Assembly: GCA_026418905.1 (NCBI GenBank)
Contig: JAOAAK010000047.1
Coordinates: 1 to 63,907 of the forward strand
Direction of reading: 5' to 3'
Source of the DNA: Bacteroidales bacterium
Lineage (GTDB): Bacteria; Bacteroidota; Bacteroidia; Bacteroidales; DTU049
DNA: 63,907 nucleotides
Shown one piece after another: positions 1-9,037 of this stretch. How positions within the stretch are numbered: position 1 is the stretch's first letter; each line of letters begins with the position of its first letter. A program made the position numbers and the translations under genes. The notes beneath the pieces are model-generated. The model did no database searches, was not told where the DNA came from, and saw nothing but the letters and a program-made list of their open reading frames with translations.

Positions 1-13
1 TGGGAGGTTTAAT

Positions 14-1768
14 ATGGCAGATGTTTTGTTCAAAAAAGTGGATTATGACTTGAAAAAACTCATCGAGGATATTCATTTGGGCGAAATCGGTTTGCCTGAT
101 ATCCAACGTCCTTTTGTTTGGCCACGCAGCAAGGTGCGCGACCTGTTTGATTCTATGTATCGCGGCTTCCCTATTGGGTACTTACTCTTTTGGGAAAACG
201 GCTATTCTGAGGGGCATAGGACTATTGGGACAGGGAATAAGCAAAAGGCACCCCGTTTACTGATTGTGGATGGACAGCAGCGCCTCACTTCACTTTATGC
301 GGTAATCAGGGGCATCTCAGTGATCAACGAAAAATATCATGAAGAGCGCATCCGAATTGCCTTTCATCCTCTTGAGGAAAAATTTGAGGTATCCAATTCT
401 GCCATTGAAAGAGATGTGGACTGGATTGTTGACGTGAGCGAGTTATGGAGACCAGAGACCAACGCTTATAAGTTCATCCAAGATTTTTTGCAGCGCTTGA
501 AAGAACGACGTTCCCTATCTCCTGCAGAGGAGCAAAAAATAGCTGTTTCCATTGATCGGCTAATCAAGTTGAAGGATTATCCTATTACTGTATTAGAGAT
601 ATCGTACTCAGTTGATGAGGACCTCGTGGCCGAGATATTCGTCCGAATTAACAGCAAGGGAACGCCACTCAATCAGGCCAATTTCATCTTGACTTTAATG
701 TCCGTATTCTGGGATGAAGGGCGTAAAGAGCTAGAAAGTTTCTGCCAGCAGGCTAAAACACCACCAGTTGGCAACAAAGCTTCTCCTTTCAACTACTACC
801 TGTTACCCAAGCCTGACCAGTTACTCAGGGTTAGCGTAGCCTTAGGCTTTCGCCGTGCACGTCTAGAGTACGTCTACTCCTTGTTACGGGGAAAAGACCT
901 GCAAACCAAACAATTCTCAGATGAGCAGCGAGAAAGGCAATTTGCTATTTTGAAAAAAAGCCAAGAGTATGTCTTAGATTTACAGAACTGGCATGAATTC
1001 TATAAGGTTCTCAAACGCGCTGGATATTCAAGCTCCCAGTTTATCTCGTCTGAAATCTCTATGTTATATGCCTATGCCCTTTGGCTTATTGGCAAACTTG
1101 ATTTTAATGTCGATCACCACCGTTTGCGTGATATTCTTGCGCGCTGGTTTTTCATGGCGGCTCTAACCGGGCGTTACACCAGCTCAGCTGAAAGCCGGAT
1201 GGAGCAGGATTTGGCATTGTTGCGCAGTGCTCAGACGGCGGACAATTTTGTTGACATACTCAATCAGCAAATAGAGACGGTTTTAACCAGGGACTATTGG
1301 GAGGTAACTCTACCAAATGAATTAGAAACCGCAGCGGCACGCAACACAGGCCAGTTTGCTTACTATGCAGCCCTTTGCCTGTTGGATGCTCCTGTACTTT
1401 ATTCAAAGATGAAAGTATCCGAATTATTGGACCCTTCAGCAAAAGCCAAGAAAACAGCATTGGAACGCCATCATCTTTTCCCACGGAAATATCTCCAAAA
1501 AATCGGAATCACTGAGAAACGAATAATCAATCAAACTGCAAATTATGCTTTAGTAGAATGGAGAGACAATGTTGAGATATCTAATCGCCCTCCTAAAGAA
1601 TATGCTCCAAAACTGGAAAAACAGTTTTCAGCAGATGAGATTAAAGAAATGTATGATCTGCATGCCCTACCAGAAAACTGGTATGAAATGGATTATCATG
1701 AATTCTTAAAAGAAAGACAAAAGAGAATAGCAAATATAATCCGTCGAGGCTTTGAAAAAATTAAATAA
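14..1768 (+). CDS. GmrSD-type DUF262/DUF1524 nuclease
   Basis: Predicted modification-dependent or phage-defence nuclease of the GmrSD family, 584 aa. The N-terminal DUF262 (ParB-like NTPase) domain shows DGQQRLTSL at residues 86-94 and, near residue 212, the second family motif RINSKGTPL. The C-terminal DUF1524 (HNH nuclease) domain has ERHHLFPRKYL near residue 485 followed by a conserved Asn-rich stretch. Both halves are present and intact, so the single-chain enzyme should be active. A GGGAGG purine run lies 7 bases before the ATG, a Shine-Dalgarno-like element that most genes here lack. Base composition is visibly richer in G and C than neighbouring genes, which together with the adjacent restriction-enzyme remnant suggests horizontal acquisition. 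The target (modified DNA, phage) is inferred from the family only. Confidence 0.85.
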   Translation: MADVLFKKVDYDLKKLIEDIHLGEIGLPDIQRPFVWPRSKVRDLFDSMYRGFPIGYLLFWENGYSEGHRTIGTGNKQKAPRLLIVDGQQRLTSLYAVIRGISVINEKYHEERIRIAFHPLEEKFEVSNSAIERDVDWIVDVSELWRPETNAYKFIQDFLQRLKERRSLSPAEEQKIAVSIDRLIKLKDYPITVLEISYSVDEDLVAEIFVRINSKGTPLNQANFILTLMSVFWDEGRKELESFCQQAKTPPVGNKASPFNYYLLPKPDQLLRVSVALGFRRARLEYVYSLLRGKDLQTKQFSDEQRERQFAILKKSQEYVLDLQNWHEFYKVLKRAGYSSSQFISSEISMLYAYALWLIGKLDFNVDHHRLRDILARWFFMAALTGRYTSSAESRMEQDLALLRSAQTADNFVDILNQQIETVLTRDYWEVTLPNELETAAARNTGQFAYYAALCLLDAPVLYSKMKVSELLDPSAKAKKTALERHHLFPRKYLQKIGITEKRIINQTANYALVEWRDNVEISNRPPKEYAPKLEKQFSADEIKEMYDLHALPENWYEMDYHEFLKERQKRIANIIRRGFEKIK

Positions 1769-2534
1769 AAGATAATGATGCAATCAAGGCTGCAGTACAT
1801 ATCACAGTTGAAAACTACATTGGTACTGCTTAGTCAACTAAAAATAGCCCCTACTAAGTTTCAGTGCAATCGAGGTCTGCTGACAAATTGCAAGATTGTC
1901 GAGGGAGGTGGTGAATGTAATTCCCTCGATTATTAATACAGAACAGTAGATCGTATCGAAACCGAGCAAAAGGTGGGTGAGGGTTGTCAGGAGCTGATAA
2001 AAACCTACGAGGAAAAAATCAAGCGGGTGATTGACAAGGTGTGGGAGGGGTGAGGTATGATTAAATATAACGAAAATTGATCAACTGGACACTTATTGTG
2101 AAATGATCCAAGCGCTCAGAGTTTAAAACATCTAGCTTCAGACATGGATAACTATTTGCGAAAGACCAACTTTCAGCACTGCTCAGATGCATAACACTAA
2201 AGCAAGCACATTGCCCTGATCAGAGTTTACGTTCAAGAGAATAAGCAAAAAATTAATCCAAAGCATATTTCATTACCCGGTTCATGGTAATTTTCCTCGA
2301 TCTAATGGATGCAATAGTTTGACTTCTTTCTTTTCTATCCCTTATGCAAAAAAATTCTTTAGCAGTAAAATGATTAATAGATTTTAAAAAGAAGTAAAAA
2401 AATGATCGATAGAGAGGTGTCGCGAATTATAACGTACGATAAAACAAAACACCCCTCTTAAAAGTATAAATCAAGTGCGCTAACCTAGCTCAAAATAGTG
2501 TATGCATCAGAAGTCACGTTGCTTGTTTTTTGTG
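1769..2534. other. Gene-poor stretch next to the defence gene
   Basis: Apart from the restriction-modification remnant there is no convincing gene here. An 8-bp inverted repeat TCGAGGGA (1899-1906) / TCCCTCGA (1922-1929) could form a hairpin. An imperfect pair AGAGAGGTGT / ACACCCCTCT flanks about 2412-2460. All frames carry frequent stops, as expected of decayed sequence at an island edge. Confidence 0.5.
1938..2053 (+). pseudogene. C-terminal remnant of a type I restriction-modification protein
   Basis: An in-frame stretch ending in TGA at 2051-2053 encodes a tail reading VDRIETEQKVGEGCQELIKT then YEEKIKRVIDKVWEG. This is the typical C-terminal helix of type I restriction-modification polypeptides (HsdS, or HsdM/HsdS fusions). 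The frame is closed upstream by TAA at 1934-1936 and has no start codon, so only about 38 codons of the parent gene survive. It supports a degraded restriction locus beside the GmrSD gene. The assignment rests on recognition of the tail pattern and is moderately secure; which subunit it came from cannot be decided. Confidence 0.5.
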
Positions 2535-3083
2535 CTAGCGCAACCCTTTTATTTTGCCAGCTTGGAAAAAACGGTCCTGATAATATTTTTCGTCCAACGA
2601 GCTGATGATGACACCCTTCGAAGTGGTGGCATGGATGAATTTCCGATCGCCTAAATACAGCCCTACATGAGATACTTTCTTAAAATCAATCTTAAAGAAT
2701 AAAATATCACCCAATTGGGCTCGCTCAAGTGGTATGAAGTCTACGTTTTTTTGCATGCCGGCAGCACTTCGCTCAAGATCAATACCGTAGACCGTCTTGT
2801 AGATTTGCTGAATCATGCCACTGCAATCTGTTCCTTGTTTGGTGTTGCTTCCATACTTGTACGGCACACCCAACCAACTGTCAATTTCTTCGATAAATTT
2901 CCTGTCGACCTGAGGGGGAAGCTTCACCCCCCACTTTTGTTCGATCTGCTTAAAGTAAGTTGCATGCGTTCGAGCTTCGTGCGTAGCCCGCTGTCGTTCC
3001 CGAATGTGTTCGATCAGCCCACGACACGAAACCAACGACAAAGTTAAAACGAACCAGCTCAAAAGCGTCAGACAAGACCTCAT
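2535..3083 (-). CDS. NlpC/P60 family lipoprotein peptidase
   Basis: Predicted cell-wall endopeptidase cutting peptide stems of peptidoglycan, 182 aa, anchored as a lipoprotein. A hydrophobic N-terminus ends in the lipobox LVSC with Cys20 as lipidation site. The NlpC/P60 fold occupies roughly residues 65-182, with catalytic Cys87 in GTDCSGM, His139 in SHVGLYLG and a third polar residue at His151. Its ATG overlaps the stop of the upstream flavin reductase gene by four bases (ATGA), so it is the last gene of a three-gene unit headed by the giant SPOR-domain protein. SPOR domains bind denuded glycan strands, so a shared job at peptidoglycan is plausible but inferred. Confidence 0.88.
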   Translation of the reverse strand: MRSCLTLLSWFVLTLSLVSCRGLIEHIRERQRATHEARTHATYFKQIEQKWGVKLPPQVDRKFIEEIDSWLGVPYKYGSNTKQGTDCSGMIQQIYKTVYGIDLERSAAGMQKNVDFIPLERAQLGDILFFKIDFKKVSHVGLYLGDRKFIHATTSKGVIISSLDEKYYQDRFFQAGKIKGLR

Positions 3084-3652
3084 TTGTTTTTTTTCTTTTT
3101 TACCGAAAAACCAAACCTGCCAATAAATCTGTCAAAAGTATAATAACCACCATGTAGGTAACCTACGAGCATCTCTTTTTCAATATGAAAATGCTGAGTC
3201 TTGCGATTAAACAAACTTTCTTCGGCTATCACTTGCACAATATCTGCTAAAAACATGTCATGAGAGCCAACGGAAATTATTTCAAATACCTTACATTCAA
3301 GAGAAAGAGGACTTTCGGCAATACACGGGCAAGTGTTTTTCGTGCCAGGTAAAGGTGTCAGGCCAAGTGTTTTAAATTTGTCTATATGGCGCCCACTTCG
3401 CACACCACAAAAGTCTGCATGATAAGCTAATTTTTCAGATACTAAATTGATCGTAAACTCCATGTTTTGTTTAATGATTCCGTGCGAATGACGCTCTGGT
3501 CTTATGGAAACGTATGTTCGGGGCGGAGTTGTGCTTACAATACCAGTCCATGCCACGGTAATGATGTTGGGACACTCCATCGTGCCACAGGTAACCATCA
3601 CCACCGGCAAAGGATAAAGTACTGTCCCCGGTTCCCATGCAATTTTTGCCAT
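3080..3652 (-). CDS. Flavin reductase-like FMN-binding protein
   Basis: 190-aa protein of the flavin reductase / DIM6-NTAB split-barrel family, which binds FMN and reduces it with NAD(P)H or acts as a flavin-linked oxidoreductase. Family hallmarks are the N-terminal LPVVMVTCG strand, TTPPRTYVSIRPERHSHGII and the following EFTINLVSEKLAY segment. No signal peptide, so cytoplasmic. It starts two bases after the stop of the giant SPOR protein and overlaps the NlpC/P60 gene by four bases, so the three are probably co-transcribed, though a functional link between a flavoprotein and wall enzymes is not obvious. The substrate cannot be told from sequence. Confidence 0.85.
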   Translation of the reverse strand: MAKIAWEPGTVLYPLPVVMVTCGTMECPNIITVAWTGIVSTTPPRTYVSIRPERHSHGIIKQNMEFTINLVSEKLAYHADFCGVRSGRHIDKFKTLGLTPLPGTKNTCPCIAESPLSLECKVFEIISVGSHDMFLADIVQVIAEESLFNRKTQHFHIEKEMLVGYLHGGYYTFDRFIGRFGFSVKKKKNK

Positions 3653-3654
3653 AA

Positions 3655-6600
3655 CTATTTTATTTTTTTGCCGCCTTGCACTTTGATGATAAAAGCATCA
3701 GGAAAAACAGGTTTCACCTTTTCATTGAGATACTGACGAGCTTCGTCGTAAGTTGAAAACTTTCCTACAGTATAACAAGTAATATCATCCTGATATATTT
3801 TATCTACTCCCATGTTGGTACTTACTTCAAGCATTTTGTTAACTACACTGACGGGGACCTCATTTCGATACGCACCGATTTGAATTCTAAATTCTATGGG
3901 TTCAACAGCGACCTGTTTTTCGTATTGATAAGATGTACCGAGGGGAACACCTTTTTGTATCAATTGCCTAGCTTCGGCGACCGATATCTTTTTACCTCTA
4001 TAGAGTGCAACCACAAAAGCATCCCGTACGACCGTAGCTCTGAGTTGATCTCTCAAACGATTGGCTTCATTTAAATCAACGAAAAGACCACAAAAATACC
4101 TATAATAACCGTTCTCCATCCTGTCGTAAAATAGCGGATTCAATCCAAAAAGCTCGACCGACGATCGAGGTGTAGCAAAAACCCCCACCTGTACAGTAAA
4201 TACAAGACCATCGACGTTCGATGTTAGTACGGGTGCTGAGGTTTTAGAACCCGGAAATTGAGCGAACGACGTATTCCCCATCCCCTGCGCAATCTGCATA
4301 GCACAAGTATCGAATTTTCTAGCCTCATAGACAGGAATTCGATCATTTCCAGTAAAAGCTACGAGAAAAGCATCCTTGTACCGATCAGCTCTTAATCTGA
4401 GCATCTCTTTTCTGGCATCGTCGTAACAGTAAAAAATACCTTTCAGATAACAATACCAACCATGATGATAATTGACCACCACATCCACTTCGTTAAAGTA
4501 TTCACGAGGATTGACTTCACGTTTGCTAGCTGCAATTTGGACGCGATAGTAAATACCTTTCAAGGTTGACGTTTGTGACGGTTCTCGATAGTTTCTGTTG
4601 GTTACATCGGTTTGCCTAACATTGACGTTTCTTTCTTGAGATGGCGGATTAGTTTGTCGATCAGATCGGTTGGTTTGTTGAGCAAGCATCAACAGTTCAT
4701 CTTTTTTCTCCGATGAGCTAAAATACGTGTCGAAAATTTGTTGTAGCGTTTTTTTCTTCTCTTTTTCTAAGTCTGTTGCAAGACGTTGCATCTTATTGAT
4801 GATGGTATCTTTGGAAACCATCGTAGACAACTTTTGTATGATGTTCAATTCTTTTTCGTTGGCTTTTTCGTATAGTTTCTGTTGCTTGGAAAAATCTTTT
4901 TCTTGAAAAGCCTGAGAGCGTAGTTTTCTAGCTTCTACGATGTCGTTGGTCGTACCGTCGTGTATTTGATCGGATGGATGTAGCCACTCAAGTTGAACAT
5001 GGTTCCAAATGCCATAAATATCCTGAGCAAGGTAATAGTGATAACGAGCTAAGTTATTTTGTTCTTCTATTTTACGTTCGATGGTTGTTTTTTCTTGTGG
5101 TGTTCGCACTCGAGCAAGTTCGTTCTGGAGACTGTCTCTCCGACGTAAGGATTCGTGATATTTTTCCATATGATATTGAGCTACAAGGGAAGGATGAAGA
5201 TCAGAAATTTGGATTTGGTTGTTATTTTCGAGTTTTTTCCCACCTGATGATGGGTCCTGAATCTTTGCCATTTCGTAGTAGTTCTGCGCCATTTTTTCAA
5301 GTGCTGTTACATATTCCTGCTTGGATCTATCGCCAGCTCCTGAAGGATTGTTTTTGAGTTCAACCACCTTGAGCATAATGGCATCACCTGCCTGACGGAA
5401 AAGAAATGCCTGGACGTTTTTTTCTTTACTTTCGTCGCCATCGAGAAATTGTCGTACATTCTTAATGGAGCCTGGGCTAGCATATCCAAGCCAACTCGAC
5501 CAATTTTGAGAACGTTTTTGATCCGAAAGTTGATTGTTACGAGTATTCTCTTGAACTAACAACTCCTTTCTAACTTGGTTTAACTCGTCCGTATTCCACG
5601 GGGGAACGACCGGACCAACTTTGGCTGAAAGGTAAGCAGGTGTTTGCCCAGACGATTTTTTTGCTGTTTGATCAAAACGCTTCTGTAAGTCGTTCCACGA
5701 TTGTTGTACTTTCTGATAATATAGCAATGGAGCTTGAGCTTTTTCTTTCTGTTTTTCCAATGATTGAATTTCCTCATTTACTTCGTTGATATTCAGGCGA
5801 ACAAGATTTAACTCACGTTCTATCTGGAGTCGTTTCTTCTTGTTACGGGTCTTATCTAGAATCGAACTCAAGCTGTCTTCTCTATAAGTCAGGTACTTTT
5901 TTCTCTCAGTAAGAGGGTCGATCTTTTCACGCAATTGATCCAAAATGGCTCGAAGAGAATCTTGTTTGGTCGACGTAGATATCCGAAATAGAGGAGGCGT
6001 CGCATCTGTGATAGCAAGTTTTTGTTTTTCAAGCACAGAAATTCTGGAAGAATCTAAAATTGAAAGCTTTGAAAATTCATTGCGTAGAGATGTGGTTTGT
6101 TTTCTTTGCTGTTCGTAAAATGTTTTCTTCTGTTCGGCATAAGTGATAGCTTCATAAATGGCTTGAATTTCGGCCAACATATTCCAAACATCATCCAGGC
6201 TTGGTGATGACTCTTTCAATTTACTTTCGTATTCATCTTTTTTTTGAATGTAATTTTTCGACAAATTATTTTTAAGGTTATCGTAATAAGTTGCCGAATC
6301 TTGCAGTTGTTTTTCGTACGAAGCAAGATGGTTTAAATTTTCTTCGATACGTTGCCTGAAGACTGTTTCTTTTCGTTTTTTCTCTTCTTCTTGGATCTTG
6401 CTTTGCTGTGGGGGATTATTTTGATTCTGAATCCTGACTTGCTGGGAGTTGTTGGCTGTCGGTTGTTGTGATCGATCAGTCAAAGGTGCAGAATAAGTTG
6501 GATTCTGACCGGAGCTGGTTTGTGAAGGTTTTTGTTTTTCATCTACAACGAGAGAAGCTAGCTGTCCGCTCCTGCTGGCCATGTCATATTCGGATTTTAT

Positions 6601-8571
6601 TTTCTGGCGAATAGCTAATTCCTGACGTTGTTGAGCAAGATTATTTTGTTGTAAATCAATTTTTTGCTTTAAATTTTGAATTTCTCCATTCAGTGCGTTT
6701 TTTTCTTGTAGGTATTGATTTTTTTGATTTTCAAGATTTTGTTTCACATCCGGATCTGAAGTTTTTTTGAGTTGAGCCTCTAAGGAAATTATTTTGTTTT
6801 CAGTTTGTTGAAGTTGTTTTTCCTTTTGTTGAAGTTCCGACAACATAAGCTCATAATTACGCTCTTGGTCGATAAGATAAGCACTGTCGCCCTCAAAGCT
6901 GTGCTCTAGCTGTATCAGCTGAAATTTAAACGTATCGACCTTGTTTATAAGATGAATGAGCAAAACTACAGACGAATCGATATTTCGAGCAAGAGCCGTC
7001 TGTTGTACTCGCCCAGCAAGGTAAAGTAATTCGTCGTATTTTTTTTGTTGAAATCCATACGCCTGATCAAATTGCACATACATCTTTCTAGCTATTTCCG
7101 ATTCTGAGAGTATTTCATTGCTTCGTTTGAGCAACTCATTAGCTTCCGAAAGCATAGATTTTCGCTTTTCAGGATCGTTTTCCTTCAAGGCTTTATCATA
7201 CAAATTTTGTCCTTGCTGATTGAGATTGATAGCCTCGTTCTTTTTTTTGACAGATAATTGATTATAGAAAGCTCTTTTACGACTAAAATCATTAAGTTTC
7301 TTTTCAGCATCAGCAGAATAAAAAAAAGCTCTGTTGATAAGTTGAGTATCAACAGGATTTGGCGGTATGTTGTAGCGTTGCCATAAAACATACTTGGCCG
7401 TATCCTTTGTTTCTGGTATTTCTTCTTTCGTATTCACTTCAAGTGAAGCAATGCGTTGAATTTTTTCAATGGTCTTCACATATTCTTCCGAATTCACTTG
7501 AATATAGTCGACGGCTAGCAATTGTGGCTTATAATCATCGAATTCACGGATGGTTTTATCGATTTTTACCAAAAAAACATGAAGTTTTCCTTCTGCCACC
7601 ATCCTGTTGGAAGCAAACCAAGCATATTTCAACGTAGGATGAGGAACAAAAAGAATATCATCGAAAGGCGTATTGATGGCAAAATCAAGATTCTCGGGCT
7701 CCGACCAACTTTGACTTGATTCATCCCAAACAGCTTTAAAAATATCGTATCCTCCCATAGAATTGTGACCCTTGGAACAGAAATACAACGTTTTCCCGCC
7801 ATCCATGAGCACGGGATAATCTTCATCATAAGGTGTATTGATACGATCACTCAATCGCTCAGGTTTACCCCACTTTCCATTCGGCAGCTTTTGAACCCGG
7901 TAAATGTCTTTGCCTGTCGAGCCATTTTTTCCGTAGCTGCTATAATAGAGATCATTACTCTTCGGATAGAAAAATACCAGCCCGTCGTCCTTCATTTTTC
8001 GATCATAAGAAGTTTTAAGGAAGTCAGGTTTTTTCCCAATGGATCCCTCAAACTTACTTAAATCGTAAGATTTGTAGAACGTCCCATAATCGGCTGTGAT
8101 TTTTTTAAGAACAGCTATTTCACTCAAGTTTTTCATAAGACGTATAGCATTCTCGCACATGTGCAAGCGTAGCTTGGCTTCACGTCTAAATTCGTCCGAT
8201 ATTCCTCGCTTTTGAAGAAAAACTGTAAATGCTCTTGCTGCTTCACCAAATCGAAAGGCTTGATGACAAGCTAAACCCAGATAAAAATAAAAATAGATAG
8301 AATCCGCCGTTTTTAACTTCCCTTGAGACTGCTTGATATATTTAATAGGCAATTCAACATCCCGCCTGTCGCAGTGCAACAAACAAACCCCAAAGCGAAA
8401 AGCATATTCAGCGTTGGTTTTATCGAGACTCAGCAGTTGACTATACAAAGGAAAAGCCTTACAAAAATCTTTCTTTTCATAATGAAGCCTAGCTTCTTTA
8501 TCAATGTTAACAATATCCTGCCTTACCTGAGCAAATAAATGATAATCAACTCTTCCTAAAGAGAACAACAA
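3655..8571 (-). CDS. Giant TPR / PD40 / coiled-coil / triple-SPOR envelope protein
   Basis: 1638 aa as read from the TTG at 8571. Domains in order: TPR-like helices about residues 15-150; PD40 (WD40-like) beta-propeller segments about 160-340 with repeats such as KTLYFCSKGHNSMGGYDIF; a very long Gln/Lys/Glu-rich coiled coil from about 430 to 1290; then three SPOR-like modules starting near 1341 (YYRVQIAASK), 1456 (FTVQVGVFA) and 1558 (FRIQIGAY). The TPR-PD40 front resembles PorE-type proteins of the type IX secretion apparatus, while SPOR domains normally bind denuded peptidoglycan. Most likely a periplasmic envelope scaffold. The reading frame stays open upstream and encodes a hydrophobic signal-peptide-like stretch, so the true start is probably an ACG at 8611-8613 (see findings). 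First gene of a unit with the flavin reductase and NlpC/P60 genes. The exact role is unknown. Confidence 0.8.
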   Translation of the reverse strand: MLFSLGRVDYHLFAQVRQDIVNIDKEARLHYEKKDFCKAFPLYSQLLSLDKTNAEYAFRFGVCLLHCDRRDVELPIKYIKQSQGKLKTADSIYFYFYLGLACHQAFRFGEAARAFTVFLQKRGISDEFRREAKLRLHMCENAIRLMKNLSEIAVLKKITADYGTFYKSYDLSKFEGSIGKKPDFLKTSYDRKMKDDGLVFFYPKSNDLYYSSYGKNGSTGKDIYRVQKLPNGKWGKPERLSDRINTPYDEDYPVLMDGGKTLYFCSKGHNSMGGYDIFKAVWDESSQSWSEPENLDFAINTPFDDILFVPHPTLKYAWFASNRMVAEGKLHVFLVKIDKTIREFDDYKPQLLAVDYIQVNSEEYVKTIEKIQRIASLEVNTKEEIPETKDTAKYVLWQRYNIPPNPVDTQLINRAFFYSADAEKKLNDFSRKRAFYNQLSVKKKNEAINLNQQGQNLYDKALKENDPEKRKSMLSEANELLKRSNEILSESEIARKMYVQFDQAYGFQQKKYDELLYLAGRVQQTALARNIDSSVVLLIHLINKVDTFKFQLIQLEHSFEGDSAYLIDQERNYELMLSELQQKEKQLQQTENKIISLEAQLKKTSDPDVKQNLENQKNQYLQEKNALNGEIQNLKQKIDLQQNNLAQQRQELAIRQKIKSEYDMASRSGQLASLVVDEKQKPSQTSSGQNPTYSAPLTDRSQQPTANNSQQVRIQNQNNPPQQSKIQEEEKKRKETVFRQRIEENLNHLASYEKQLQDSATYYDNLKNNLSKNYIQKKDEYESKLKESSPSLDDVWNMLAEIQAIYEAITYAEQKKTFYEQQRKQTTSLRNEFSKLSILDSSRISVLEKQKLAITDATPPLFRISTSTKQDSLRAILDQLREKIDPLTERKKYLTYREDSLSSILDKTRNKKKRLQIERELNLVRLNINEVNEEIQSLEKQKEKAQAPLLYYQKVQQSWNDLQKRFDQTAKKSSGQTPAYLSAKVGPVVPPWNTDELNQVRKELLVQENTRNNQLSDQKRSQNWSSWLGYASPGSIKNVRQFLDGDESKEKNVQAFLFRQAGDAIMLKVVELKNNPSGAGDRSKQEYVTALEKMAQNYYEMAKIQDPSSGGKKLENNNQIQISDLHPSLVAQYHMEKYHESLRRRDSLQNELARVRTPQEKTTIERKIEEQNNLARYHYYLAQDIYGIWNHVQLEWLHPSDQIHDGTTNDIVEARKLRSQAFQEKDFSKQQKLYEKANEKELNIIQKLSTMVSKDTIINKMQRLATDLEKEKKKTLQQIFDTYFSSSEKKDELLMLAQQTNRSDRQTNPPSQERNVNVRQTDVTNRNYREPSQTSTLKGIYYRVQIAASKREVNPREYFNEVDVVVNYHHGWYCYLKGIFYCYDDARKEMLRLRADRYKDAFLVAFTGNDRIPVYEARKFDTCAMQIAQGMGNTSFAQFPGSKTSAPVLTSNVDGLVFTVQVGVFATPRSSVELFGLNPLFYDRMENGYYRYFCGLFVDLNEANRLRDQLRATVVRDAFVVALYRGKKISVAEARQLIQKGVPLGTSYQYEKQVAVEPIEFRIQIGAYRNEVPVSVVNKMLEVSTNMGVDKIYQDDITCYTVGKFSTYDEARQYLNEKVKPVFPDAFIIKVQGGKKIK

Positions 8572-8624
8572 TATAATAAGCCCCCAAAAACAACCAAATT
8601 TTAACTTTTCCGTCGTTTTTTTTT

Positions 8625-8632
8625 CAAATATA
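8625..8632 (-). promoter_or_regulatory. Bacteroidota -7 promoter element for the giant SPOR gene
   Basis: TATATTTG on the minus strand matches TAnnTTTG exactly. Its final G lies 12 bases before the in-frame ACG at 8613 and 54 bases before the TTG at 8571; other genes here show 8-17 bases. Confidence 0.5.
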
Positions 8633-8714
8633 TGCGAATAATTTTTAATTTACATCAGCTTTATCCGTCATTCTCATTACAATTTTCACATATTTTAACA
8701 TATTTTAAATTTTG

Positions 8715-8722
8715 TAAATTTG
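8715..8722 (+). promoter_or_regulatory. Bacteroidota -7 promoter element for the ftsB-like gene
   Basis: TAAATTTG matches TAnnTTTG and ends 16 bases before the ATG at 8738. The in-frame TTG at 8720 is part of this element and is therefore not the start. Confidence 0.5.
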
Positions 8723-8737
8723 ACAAACATTCCACCT

Positions 8738-9037
8738 ATGAAAGGAAAATTTTGGCTCAATAAATATTTCATTGCTTTTTTTATTTTTTTCGTATGGATT
8801 TTGTTTTTCGATAAAAATAACCTCATCTATCAATGGAAACTGAAACGTCAGATCAATGAACTTAAAAAGGAAGAAGAATTTTATCGGAAAGAAATTCAAA
8901 AAAATCAGTCAAAGCTTCAAGAATTACAAAAATATCCTGAGCGATACGTCAAATTCATACGAGAAAAATACATGTTCAAAAAAGACAATGAAGATATTTT
9001 CGTATTGGTATACCAAAAATCTACGAAGAAAGAATAA
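8738..9037 (+). CDS. FtsB/DivIC-like septum formation protein
   Basis: 99-aa bitopic membrane protein of the FtsB/DivIC family, part of the divisome bridge (FtsQ-FtsB-FtsL) that activates septal wall synthesis. One N-terminal membrane helix (YFIAFFIFFVWILFF) is followed by a charged coiled coil (about residues 35-75) and the family-typical ending in which an R-x-KY motif (REKYMFKKDNED) precedes a short beta segment. The ATG at 8738 is preferred because an in-frame TTG at 8720 lies inside a promoter element. Its last 17 bases overlap the end of the convergent Smr gene. Confidence 0.82.
   Translation: MKGKFWLNKYFIAFFIFFVWILFFDKNNLIYQWKLKRQINELKKEEEFYRKEIQKNQSKLQELQKYPERYVKFIREKYMFKKDNEDIFVLVYQKSTKKE

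Noticed and set aside
8647-8649. ATT as start of the giant protein
   Set aside because: It lies upstream of the promoter element at 8625-8632, so it would not be transcribed from it.
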